Assembly (NCBI GenBank): GCA_003056245.1
Contig: MVDH01000003.1
Span: 1,031,957-1,095,956 of the forward strand
Reading direction: 5' to 3'
DNA length: 64,000 nucleotides
Source: Cellvibrio sp. 79
GTDB lineage: Bacteria > Pseudomonadota > Gammaproteobacteria > Pseudomonadales > Cellvibrionaceae
Below the pieces are notes generated by a model. It was given only the letters and a program-made list of their open reading frames with translations. It was not told where the DNA came from and searched no databases. Made by a program: the position numbers and the translations under genes. The first letter of the stretch is position 1. Each line of letters begins with the position of its first letter. Shown one piece after another: positions 52,596-61,093 of this stretch.

Positions 52596-54506
52596 ATGCA
52601 TAACGAAATTCCCACCAGCCGCCCGCTGACTCCCTTGCTGGATAGCATTGATAGCCCTGCTGACCTGCGCCTACTCAGCGAAAAACAACTGCCCGAACTG
52701 GCAGAAGAGCTGCGTGCGTTTTTGTTATTTAGCGTCGGGCAAACCGGCGGTCACTTTGGTGCCGGTTTAGGCGTAGTAGAGCTGACTATTGCTTTGCACT
52801 ATGTCTATCAAACACCGGAAGACAGACTGGTGTGGGACGTTGGCCACCAAACCTACCCGCATAAAATTCTCACTTCACGGCGCGACCGTATGAATACGAT
52901 TCGCCAGGGGAACGGCTTGTCCGGATTCCCAAAGCGCGAAGAAAGCGCCTACGACACTTTTGGCGTGGGCCATTCCAGCACCTCGATCAGCGCAGCACAA
53001 GGTATGGCTATAGGCGCCAAAATGGCCGGCATTGAACGCAAGGTAGCTGCAATTATCGGTGATGGTGCCATGACGGCGGGTATGGCATTTGAGGCACTGA
53101 ATCATGCCGCCCATACCGAAACCGACATGTTAGTTATCCTCAATGACAACAACATGTCCATTTCCCCAAACGTCGGGGGACTATCAACGTACCTATCCAA
53201 AATCTGGGCCAGCAAATTTTATAATTCCCTGCGCGAAGGCAGTAAACAAGTGCTTGGAAAAATCCCCCCTGCATGGGAATTCGCTCGCCGGACCGAAGAG
53301 CATTTCAAAGGCTTTATGTCCCCCGGCACGCTATTTGAGGAGATGGGTTTTAATTATGTAGGTCCGATCAATGGTCACGACCTGGGTGACTTGGTGCGCT
53401 GTTTAGGCAGCTTGCGCGATATCAAAGGCCCCAAACTGCTCCACATCATCACCCAAAAAGGAAAAGGTTTTGAACCGGCAGAATTGGACCCGGTTGGCTA
53501 TCACGCACTTAACAAAATCGAGCCCAAGAAAGCGGCTATTGGCGCTGTAAATGCCCCAAAAAAACCAAAATACCAAGACGTTTTTGGGCAATGGCTGTGC
53601 GACATGGCCAAAGTAGATAGCAAATTGGTAGGGATTACTCCTGCCATGTGTGAAGGCTCGGGGATGGTCGACTTTGCAGCGCAACACCCTGACCGGTTTT
53701 ATGATGTCGCCATCGCCGAACAGCATGCAGTAACACTCGCTGCGGGGATGGCTTGTGAAGGCCAGAAGCCGGTCGTTGCCATCTACTCCACCTTTTTGCA
53801 ACGCGCCTACGATCAACTCGTGCACGATGTCGCCCTGCAAAACCTGGATGTCACCTTCGCCATAGACCGCGCTGGCTTAGTTGGCGAAGACGGCCCTACC
53901 CATGCAGGCAGTTTCGACATTAGTTACTTGCGTTGTATTCCGAATATGGTCATCGCTGCACCCAGCGATGAAAATGAATGCCGCCAATTGCTCTATACCG
54001 CTTATCAACATATAGGTCCTGCCGCCGTTCGTTATCCAAGGGGAACAGGAACGGGAGCAGCAATAAACCCGTCGATGAATGCCCTACCGATTGGTAAGGG
54101 CGAAGTAAAGCGCGAGGGAAAAACTGTAGCTTTGCTGTGTTTCGGCACGTTATTAGCGAATGCACAAATAGTTTCAGATAACATTAATGCCAGCCTGTGC
54201 GATATGCGTTTTGTAAAACCACTAGATATAGAACTGATAGAAAAAATGGCTGCCAACCATGAGTTACTGGTCACGCTGGAAGAAAATGCTATTGCTGGTG
54301 GTGCTGGCAGTGCAGTAACGGAGTATTTGCACAGCATCGGTATCAATCTGCCGGTATTACAACTGGGGTTTGCAGATGAGTTTGCTGATCATGACAGCCA
54401 GAAACAACAACTCGCCAGGCAACGACTGGATCCCGCTTCTATTGAGACGCAGATTCGCGAACGCCTTGCGCAAATACAATTACTTAAACCGCTCGCAGCC
54501 AGTTAA
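52596..54506 (+). CDS. dxs: 1-deoxy-D-xylulose-5-phosphate synthase
   Basis: A 636-residue thiamine-diphosphate enzyme that makes DXP, the first step of the MEP isoprenoid pathway. Landmarks: [25 protein letters not shown] with the catalytic His, [17 protein letters not shown], the TPP motif [19 protein letters not shown](x)n NDNNMS, and [15 protein letters not shown] in the second domain. The ATG at 52596 gives an N-terminus ([18 protein letters not shown]) aligning with pseudomonad Dxs; a GTG at 52533 or ATG at 52587 are alternatives. Spacing from ispA is 79 bases. Confidence 0.96.
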   Translation: MHNEIPTSRPLTPLLDSIDSPADLRLLSEKQLPELAEELRAFLLFSVGQTGGHFGAGLGVVELTIALHYVYQTPEDRLVWDVGHQTYPHKILTSRRDRMNTIRQGNGLSGFPKREESAYDTFGVGHSSTSISAAQGMAIGAKMAGIERKVAAIIGDGAMTAGMAFEALNHAAHTETDMLVILNDNNMSISPNVGGLSTYLSKIWASKFYNSLREGSKQVLGKIPPAWEFARRTEEHFKGFMSPGTLFEEMGFNYVGPINGHDLGDLVRCLGSLRDIKGPKLLHIITQKGKGFEPAELDPVGYHALNKIEPKKAAIGAVNAPKKPKYQDVFGQWLCDMAKVDSKLVGITPAMCEGSGMVDFAAQHPDRFYDVAIAEQHAVTLAAGMACEGQKPVVAIYSTFLQRAYDQLVHDVALQNLDVTFAIDRAGLVGEDGPTHAGSFDISYLRCIPNMVIAAPSDENECRQLLYTAYQHIGPAAVRYPRGTGTGAAINPSMNALPIGKGEVKREGKTVALLCFGTLLANAQIVSDNINASLCDMRFVKPLDIELIEKMAANHELLVTLEENAIAGGAGSAVTEYLHSIGINLPVLQLGFADEFADHDSQKQQLARQRLDPASIETQIRERLAQIQLLKPLAAS

Positions 54507-54529
54507 TTAATCACTTCAGCTTCCGCCCA

Positions 54530-54562
54530 AAAAAATAGCGCAAATAAAGGCGCTATTTTTTT
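54530..54562 (+). terminator. Intrinsic terminator after dxs
   Basis: AAAAAATAGCG and CGCTATTTTTTT pair around a 10-base loop 25 bases after the dxs stop. The following 54563-54880 holds nothing recognised. Confidence 0.85.
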
Positions 54563-54881
54563 ACCGGCAAAATCATATTGGTAGCTTTCTATTTGCAATG
54601 CAGATATTTACAGAGCAGATCTTTTTTTGGTGTTGGGAGAAAAGTACAAAAAGGGGAACTAGAGGGGACACAACCAAGAAGGTGGAAACTCAAATCCTTT
54701 TGAGCTCACTAAACCACTCACTCATATCATGGTCATGCAGAGCCTTTATACACCTGCACCTTTAAAAAACCCAATCAGGCACCCTGCAAATGTGAACCAA
54801 TTCCTGTATTTGTCGCATAACGCTTCAACATATTACAGAGAATTACATCTTGTCGTCTAAAGCTGTGCATGGTGAAAAATA

Positions 54882-54909
54882 AAAAAAGCGCCTGTATTGG
54901 CGCTTTTTT
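54882..54909 (-). terminator. Intrinsic terminator after the sugar MFS gene
   Basis: AAAAAAGCGCC and GGCGCTTTTTT pair around TGTATT; on the minus strand the T-run ends the transcript of the transporter gene. Confidence 0.88.
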
Positions 54910-54927
54910 ATTTTTAGCTCCAAGTCA

Positions 54928-56154
54928 CTAGCGCGCAAAGCGTTTGCGCAAAATAAATAACAAACCAAATGCAACAATCAATACACCGGGGATAATTGCC
55001 AGATTCTGCAACGTCGCTTGACCCGCAATCAATTCAACTGCTTCGCCAGTAGCACCGCTTTCAATTGCATCTTTTTTGGCTTGATCTAACCAGCCGCCAA
55101 TTACCGGGTTCCACATACTCACCGAGAACATGCCTGCGCCGCCGATCAATGACATACCCAATGCGCCAGTTTTAGGCATATATTCGCTAGTAAATCCGAT
55201 CATGGTTGGCCAGAAATAAGTAACGCCCAAGGCGAATACGGCAGCCGATACATAAATCATGTAGCCCGATGCCTGGCTCAACAGCAGCAAACCAATAGTG
55301 GTTACCACCGCCGACATTACCAACACTCCAGCGGGGTTGAATGCGTGCACCAATGGGCCAGCAAAGAAACGCCCCAACGCCATTAAACCTGCGGTCAGTG
55401 CCAGAATCATCATTGGGTGAACATCGGAAGATTCAAAAATACGTCCCACCCATTGCTGCGCACCGAACTCTGAAATCGAGGTCATGGTCATGCACACGAA
55501 CATGAAGATAAACAAAGGCGTGAAGAGCGCCTTGATATTGGTAGTGGTCGATGTTTCGGAGTTGGCTGCTTCCGGAAATTTTTGACCCAAAATCATCCAG
55601 CCGTAAATCGCCGTCGGGATAAGCATCACCGCGATTTGCAATTGCCAACCGAGCCCCAGCTTGGTCATCAATGCCGACACCAAAGAACCAATCACTATAC
55701 CGCCAGGGAACCACACGTGAAACTTATTCAACATCGCCGTTTTGCGAGTGTGATAAATATCAGCGATCAATGGATTACAGGCTGCTTCAACAGAACCATT
55801 CGCAAAACCGATAAAGAAACTGGAGAGCAACAAGGTCCAGAAGCCGGTAGCACTAATGGTTAATACCAAGCCCAACACATGGCAAGCAAATGCAAGATAT
55901 AACAGCGTGCGTGCGCCAACGTAATTATAAATAAAGCCACCAAACAGCATTGCGATGGGGAACCCCAAAAACGCCATGCCATTAATCCAGCCCAGTTCGG
56001 TGTTGTTGAAATTAAAACTGACGCTGAGTTCGGTCAAAATACCTGCGCGAATGGCGAAGGTCATTGAGGTCACAATAAGCGCAATGCAACACGCGATAAA
56101 CAAACGCTGGGGGTTAATCGTAAGTGAAGTTGTAGCTGTACTTGCAGTAGTCAT
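54928..56154 (-). CDS. MFS sugar transporter, FucP-like
   Basis: A 408-residue MFS protein with 12 predicted helices. N-terminal half: LFIACCIALIVTSMTFAIRAGIL, then NNTELGWINGMAFLGFPIAMLFGGFIYNYVGAR. It contains ANGSVEAACNPLIADIYHTRKTAMLNKFHVWFPGGIVIGSLV, a block typical of the FucP/sugar:H+ symporter branch. It is last in a three-gene operon after the Gfo/Idh/MocA enzyme (97 bases), so it probably imports the sugar that the two enzymes modify. Substrate not determinable. Confidence 0.85.
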   Translation of the reverse strand: MTTASTATTSLTINPQRLFIACCIALIVTSMTFAIRAGILTELSVSFNFNNTELGWINGMAFLGFPIAMLFGGFIYNYVGARTLLYLAFACHVLGLVLTISATGFWTLLLSSFFIGFANGSVEAACNPLIADIYHTRKTAMLNKFHVWFPGGIVIGSLVSALMTKLGLGWQLQIAVMLIPTAIYGWMILGQKFPEAANSETSTTTNIKALFTPLFIFMFVCMTMTSISEFGAQQWVGRIFESSDVHPMMILALTAGLMALGRFFAGPLVHAFNPAGVLVMSAVVTTIGLLLLSQASGYMIYVSAAVFALGVTYFWPTMIGFTSEYMPKTGALGMSLIGGAGMFSVSMWNPVIGGWLDQAKKDAIESGATGEAVELIAGQATLQNLAIIPGVLIVAFGLLFILRKRFAR

Positions 56155-56250
56155 TATTATTTACCCGTTGTTATTGTTAATAAGGTCGAACTGTAAATAG
56201 ATAGGTTCATATTATTTTCCTGTTGTTATAGGGTTGTGTAATTTGACCGA

Positions 56251-57393
56251 TTAAAGCTTAGTCCAGGCGCCATCTTTTTTCGATGAATCCAATACCGCCT
56301 GGATAAAACGCATACCTTCCACACCCGTATCTATATCAGGAACCCAATCTTGCAGGAAGTGTGCTTCGCCTTGTTGGCGAGCAACCAGAATATCAGCGAT
56401 GTCTTTGTACAAATTAGCAAAGCCTTCGAGATAACCTTCCGGATGTCCGCCCGGCGTACGCATTCCGCGCGCAGCAATTTCGCTACCGATATCGCCGCGA
56501 CGGGTAATACGCTGACGCGGTTTATTTAATTCGGCAAACCACAATTCATTGGGATTTTCCTGTGCCCATTCGATCCCGGCCTTATCGCCGAAGACACGAA
56601 TACGCAAACCATTCTCACAACCCGGAGCAACCTGGCTGCTCCACAACATACCTTTCGCACCGCCATCAAAACGCAAGAGCGCGTGCACATTGTCATCCAC
56701 CAAACGGCCGTCAACAAAACTGGTTAAATCCGCGCTCACGGAATTTACTTTTTGCTGTGTAATAAATTGCGCAAGCTGGAATGCATGGGTACCGATATCG
56801 CCCAAACAACCCGCTGCACCGGAGCGCGCCGGATCAGTACGCCATGACGCTTGCTTGTTATCGTCAGCGGCAGCTTGTGTTAACCATTCTTGTGGATACT
56901 CTACCTGCACAACACGCAAATTCCCCAGTTTGCCTTGCGCAATAATTTCGCGCGCATAACGCACCAAAGGATAAGCACTGTAGTTATGTGTGAGCGCAAA
57001 AAAACAGCCGCTCTTTTTAACGATTTGTTCCAACTCCAATGCTTCTTCTAAGGTGCGTGTTACCGGCTTATCACAAATCACATCAACGCCCGCTTCCAAA
57101 CACGCTTTAGCGACGGGAAAGTGCATATGATTGGGCGTAACAATCACAACGGCTTGGATACCATCAGTGCGCGTTTTTTCTACGCGCAACATTTCTTCGA
57201 ACGATGTGTAAGCTCGATCAGCAGCGATATGTAAATCGGCCGCTGATAACTTTGCATTTTCCGGATTGGATGAAAGCGCACCGGCAACGAGTTCAAAACG
57301 ATCATCCAAACGCGCAGCAATACGGTGTACTGCACCGATAAAAGCACCACGGCCACCACCGACCATGGCATAACGAATTCTTGGGGTTGTCAT
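56251..57393 (-). CDS. Gfo/Idh/MocA-family NAD(P)-dependent dehydrogenase
   Basis: A 380-residue oxidoreductase. The Rossmann start VGGGRGAFIGAVHRIAARLD binds NAD(P); AVVIVTPNHMHFPVAKACLEAGVDVICDKPVTRTLEEA holds the conserved Lys of the CDKP motif (EKP in others); GAAGCLGDIGTHAFQLAQF supplies the catalytic Asp/His. It oxidises or reduces a sugar or keto-sugar. In operon between the TIM-barrel isomerase and the transporter, so probably part of a keto-glycoside or related sugar route (inference). AGGA is upstream of the ATG. Confidence 0.88.
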   Translation of the reverse strand: MTTPRIRYAMVGGGRGAFIGAVHRIAARLDDRFELVAGALSSNPENAKLSAADLHIAADRAYTSFEEMLRVEKTRTDGIQAVVIVTPNHMHFPVAKACLEAGVDVICDKPVTRTLEEALELEQIVKKSGCFFALTHNYSAYPLVRYAREIIAQGKLGNLRVVQVEYPQEWLTQAAADDNKQASWRTDPARSGAAGCLGDIGTHAFQLAQFITQQKVNSVSADLTSFVDGRLVDDNVHALLRFDGGAKGMLWSSQVAPGCENGLRIRVFGDKAGIEWAQENPNELWFAELNKPRQRITRRGDIGSEIAARGMRTPGGHPEGYLEGFANLYKDIADILVARQQGEAHFLQDWVPDIDTGVEGMRFIQAVLDSSKKDGAWTKL

Positions 57394-57418
57394 TGTTGGA
57401 GTCCTGAATTATTTATTT

Positions 57419-57540
57419 ACCCCCTCCCAGCCTCCCCTTTGGCAGGGGGAGGGGCTTTTACTCCCAACTTAAAACAGAGTGCAATCTGCCCCTTCCCTTT
57501 ATAAGCGGGGCGCGTAGCCGGGAGGGCCGGGGAGGGGTTT
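57419..57540. repeat. G/C-rich imperfect inverted-repeat element
   Basis: The left end reads ACCCCCTCCCAGCCTCCCC, and the complement of the right end reads AACCCCTCCCCGGCCCTCCC, so the ends are imperfect inverted copies. The inside holds an AGGGGGAGGGG block and a GGGGAAGGGG-like block. It looks like a small dispersed palindromic element inserted between the isomerase and the dehydrogenase genes in an operon. Confidence 0.6.
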
Positions 57541-57548
57541 GTTGTTAA

Positions 57549-58601
57549 TTACAAACCGAGAATACGGCGGTTTTTAGTTTCATCGATTCCGCTTTTTGCA
57601 AAATCATCAAACGCTCGTTCAGTCACTTTAATAATATGTTGCGCAATAAACTTCGCTCCTTCTTCAGCGCCGACTTCCGGATGTTTCAAACAGCATTCCC
57701 ATTCCAGCACCGCCCAGCCTTCGTAATTGTAAGCAGCGAATTTGGAAAAAATTTGTTTGAAATCCACTTGTCCATCACCGAGTGAACGGAAACGACCGGC
57801 ACGATCAACCCAGCTTTCATAACCGCCGTACACACCTTGCTGGGCGCTCGGATTAAATTCTGCATCTTTTACATGGAACATTTTGATGCGCGCGTGATAG
57901 CGATCAATAAAGGCGAGGTAATCGAGTTGTTGTAATACGAAATGCGATGGGTCAAACAAAATATTGGCGCGCGGGTGATTATCGACCGCTTTCAAAAAAC
58001 GCTCAAAGGTTGCGCCATCGTGCAGGTCTTCTCCCGGATGAATTTCGTAACACACATCCACACCGACCGCATCGAATGCATCGAGGATTGGTTTCCAGCG
58101 TTTGGCTAACTCAGCAAAACCATTTTCTACCAAACCGGCCGGGCGTTGTGGCCACGGGTAGAGGAAAGGCCACAGCAAGGCGCCAGAAAAAGTCGCATGC
58201 GCTTTGAGGCCAAGGTTTTTACTGGCTTTGGCGGCCAGTAACAATTGTTCTACTGCCCATTCCTGACGCGCTTTGGGATTGCCGCGCACAGATTCAGGAG
58301 CGAAACCATCAAACATTTCATCATAGGCCGGATGCACCGCCACTAATTGGCCTTGCAAATGGGTCGATAATTCCGTGGCTACCAATCCGTGTTTGGCGAG
58401 GGTTGCCTGAAACTCTTTACAGTAATCCAGATTGTTGGCGGCTTTTTCCAGATCAAAAACACGTTTGTCCCAAGTGGGAATTTGCACGCCTTTAAAACCC
58501 AGGCTAGCCACCCAGGCCGAGATATTTTCAAGATTGTTAAAAGGTGCGGTATCCCCCAGAAACTGGGCAAGGAAAATGGCGGGGCCTTTAAGCGTTTTCA
58601 T
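57549..58601 (-). CDS. Sugar phosphate isomerase/epimerase-like TIM-barrel protein
   Basis: A 350-residue AP-endonuclease-2/xylose-isomerase-like TIM barrel. The metal-binding residues can be seen in VCYEIHPGEDLHDGATFERF (Glu and His), ANILFDPSHFVLQQLDY (Asp, His), KMFHVKDAEF (His, Asp) and GWAVLEWECC (Glu). The ATG at 58601 has GGAGA nine bases upstream; an in-frame ATG 31 codons earlier has none. It starts the operon with the dehydrogenase and MFS genes. Could epimerise or dehydrate a 3-keto sugar in such clusters. Substrate unknown. Confidence 0.87.
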   Translation of the reverse strand: MKTLKGPAIFLAQFLGDTAPFNNLENISAWVASLGFKGVQIPTWDKRVFDLEKAANNLDYCKEFQATLAKHGLVATELSTHLQGQLVAVHPAYDEMFDGFAPESVRGNPKARQEWAVEQLLLAAKASKNLGLKAHATFSGALLWPFLYPWPQRPAGLVENGFAELAKRWKPILDAFDAVGVDVCYEIHPGEDLHDGATFERFLKAVDNHPRANILFDPSHFVLQQLDYLAFIDRYHARIKMFHVKDAEFNPSAQQGVYGGYESWVDRAGRFRSLGDGQVDFKQIFSKFAAYNYEGWAVLEWECCLKHPEVGAEEGAKFIAQHIIKVTERAFDDFAKSGIDETKNRRILGL

Positions 58602-58818
58602 AAGTATCTCCAGCAGTGGTTGGATGCGTGGCATCCTGTAATTATTAACGGCTAATTGATTAGGTCGTTGGTAGGTCTCCGCGAGCGAAAACACAGGAAA
58701 AATCTGATTTATTAATCAAGCGCAAAACTCTATTCCATGTGGCCCACCGGTGCGACACGGGAAACAGTTATTTACACTTCTTATAACCCACAAGCACTCG
58801 CTAGAGGATAGAACATAT

Positions 58819-60738
58819 TTATTCTGCTGCCGCGAGGATTAACGGAAAAGATAACCCGGCCAATGCGCCAAATGCCGGATGATTTTTCAGCGCCGAACGG
58901 CTGGTTGCCGGGCTTGGCAGCCCACACAGGAAACGCGCTAATTGTCGCGGCTGCGCCAGGGCTTTATGGGCCTCCTGTTTTACGCGTGCGATTAATTGTT
59001 GTTGCTCGTGATTCATTGCGACCTGCACGGGCACCGCCAGATTCATTCCGGAAGATTGGCGGCAGTGATTACAAATTCCGCACGGCGTTGTTGATGCTTC
59101 ACCAAAGTAGTGCAACAACTGCTGGCTTAAACACGCAGGATTGTTTGCAAAATCCAACAGACTGTGGATACGCTGGATATCGCGCAGCTCGCGCTCAGCA
59201 AATAACCGATTCAAATAATTGAGTAGCTCGCCGAGCTGCGCAACCGAACCAATCGATTGATTATTTTTAAAACCTTGCCGTAAATTTGCTACCGATAATT
59301 CAATCCAGTTTTTTTCTGCCAGATAATCCACTGCTTTAATGATTCGCGTTTTTGGCTCTTGCAGTTGTTGTTCAATCGTCAACATATCCAGCGTAAGCCA
59401 TTTTTTGCCCATGCGTCCGACCGCAAATATTTTTTGCAGGAACGCGGCGCGTTCCTGATCAAATTGCGCCAGGATATATTCACGCGGCTGCAAAAAATTA
59501 ATTTTATATTCGGTATAAAACGGACTTTGCGCACTAATGATTCCTTGCAACTCCAGATACGTCAGCGCCGTATTTAGTACCAGCGGCCGAAGATCAAATT
59601 GCTGCGATAGTTCATACGTAGAAATATCGAACACATCGTCAAATGCCAATAAATAGTCAACGAGTGCAGACAAACTTTCACGCGCCGGAGTATCACCGTA
59701 AGTAAAGTTTTCCAGCACGCGAATATCATCGCCCACCGCAAACATTTCACACAGCGATGGGTTGCCATCGCGACCGGCGCGACCAATTTCCTGCACGTAA
59801 TTTTCTATCGATTTAGGCAAATTGAAATGATAAACCGCGCGGATATTGCTTTTGTCGATTCCCATACCAAAAGCAATTGTCGCCACTACGATAGGTACTT
59901 CACCGCTCATAAAGCGGTTTTGTATTTGTTCGCGCTCATCGTCTTTTAAACCGGCGTGATAATGAACCGCGCGCAAGCCAGCTTCATTAATCGCTTGTGC
60001 GACGTCTTCCGCTGTTTTTTGCAGGGTGACGTAAATAATGGTTGCTGCATCGGCGGGATGTTTTTGCAAGCGCGCTAATAACAACTGCATTCGCGTTTCA
60101 ACATCACAAGGCGTGACGCGCAGCTGCAAATTGGGCCGCGCAAAACTGGTTTGGATGTGGTGCTGTGGTTGAATGGCAAACTGCCGGCAAATATCGGCTG
60201 CGACACCAGGTGTAGCTGTGGCCGTTAATGCGAGCACACGGTCAACACGTAATTTTTGGGCGAGGCCTGCCAACAATAAATAATCTGGACGAAAGTTATG
60301 GCCCCATTCGGAAATGCAGTGCGCCTCATCAATCGCCAATAAACTTATCTTGAGGTTGGCAAGGCGCTGCACAAAGCGCTCGTTCTTTAAACGCTCCGGC
60401 GATACGTACAATAATTTCAAGCTGCCATCTTGTATTGCCGCGTAAATTGCCTGGGTTTCGTCTTTGTCGAGTGATGAATCCAGGCGCGCGGCGGCGATAC
60501 CCAAAGCGCTTAACGCATCGACCTGATCTTTCATCAATGCAATCAGTGGCGACACCACCAACGTTAAACCATCAAACATCAATGCGGGTAATTGATAGCA
60601 AAGACTTTTACCACCGCCAGTCGGGAATACTGCCAGCGCGGAGTGGCCCGCCAACAGTGCGGTAATTACTGCCTCCTGGCCGGATCGGAATGCGGGTAAT
60701 TTAAAGGTGTTTTGCAGTAGTGTTAACGGCGTGTCCAT
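58819..60738 (-). CDS. recQ: ATP-dependent DNA helicase RecQ
   Basis: A 639-residue superfamily-2 helicase. Walker A FPTGGGKS (38-45, Lys44), DEAH box in LLAIDEAHCISEWGHNFRPDY, motif III LALTATATPG, motif V/VI AFGMGIDKSNIRAVYHFNLPKSIENYVQEIGRAGRDG. The zinc-binding RecQ-Ct (CLSQQLL, CGICNHC) and winged-helix follow. The ATG at 60738 is preceded by AGGA; a start six codons earlier also fits the frame. The final about 60 residues do not clearly show an HRDC domain. Acts in recombination and fork repair. Confidence 0.96.
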   Translation of the reverse strand: MDTPLTLLQNTFKLPAFRSGQEAVITALLAGHSALAVFPTGGGKSLCYQLPALMFDGLTLVVSPLIALMKDQVDALSALGIAAARLDSSLDKDETQAIYAAIQDGSLKLLYVSPERLKNERFVQRLANLKISLLAIDEAHCISEWGHNFRPDYLLLAGLAQKLRVDRVLALTATATPGVAADICRQFAIQPQHHIQTSFARPNLQLRVTPCDVETRMQLLLARLQKHPADAATIIYVTLQKTAEDVAQAINEAGLRAVHYHAGLKDDEREQIQNRFMSGEVPIVVATIAFGMGIDKSNIRAVYHFNLPKSIENYVQEIGRAGRDGNPSLCEMFAVGDDIRVLENFTYGDTPARESLSALVDYLLAFDDVFDISTYELSQQFDLRPLVLNTALTYLELQGIISAQSPFYTEYKINFLQPREYILAQFDQERAAFLQKIFAVGRMGKKWLTLDMLTIEQQLQEPKTRIIKAVDYLAEKNWIELSVANLRQGFKNNQSIGSVAQLGELLNYLNRLFAERELRDIQRIHSLLDFANNPACLSQQLLHYFGEASTTPCGICNHCRQSSGMNLAVPVQVAMNHEQQQLIARVKQEAHKALAQPRQLARFLCGLPSPATSRSALKNHPAFGALAGLSFPLILAAAE

Positions 60739-60756
60739 AGGAGTTCCTGATGTCAT

Positions 60757-61093
60757 TGATAACTCTTCCGTGAAGATGAGATAAAAATAAGTTGCGCATC
60801 ATATACGCCCCGCCACTGTTGATTGCACACCATGATTAAAAATAATTTCTGTGCGCTAACGCAAAAAAAACATTTCCCACTTTCTTAAATAGTCGATTGG
60901 CAAGGGCTTTCAATCCGTAGTTTTGTTGTTAATTAACCGAACCATCGCCAATCGCGTTCGATGTTTTTGCTCGGACGACACGACATTGAATATCCCTAAG
61001 ATTGTGCAACGTCATCGTGTATGTGTGCCAGCACAGCAGTTAACGGTGACCATACCTTTTTACTTACATAACAATAATGCCAGGAGTATCACT
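60757..61093. other. Divergent intergenic region recQ / beta-helix protein
   Basis: The gap is AT-rich with several A-runs but shows no hairpin terminator and no clear regulator box. It must carry the promoters of both recQ and the large secreted gene. GGAG lies shortly before the ATG at 61094. Confidence 0.4.
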
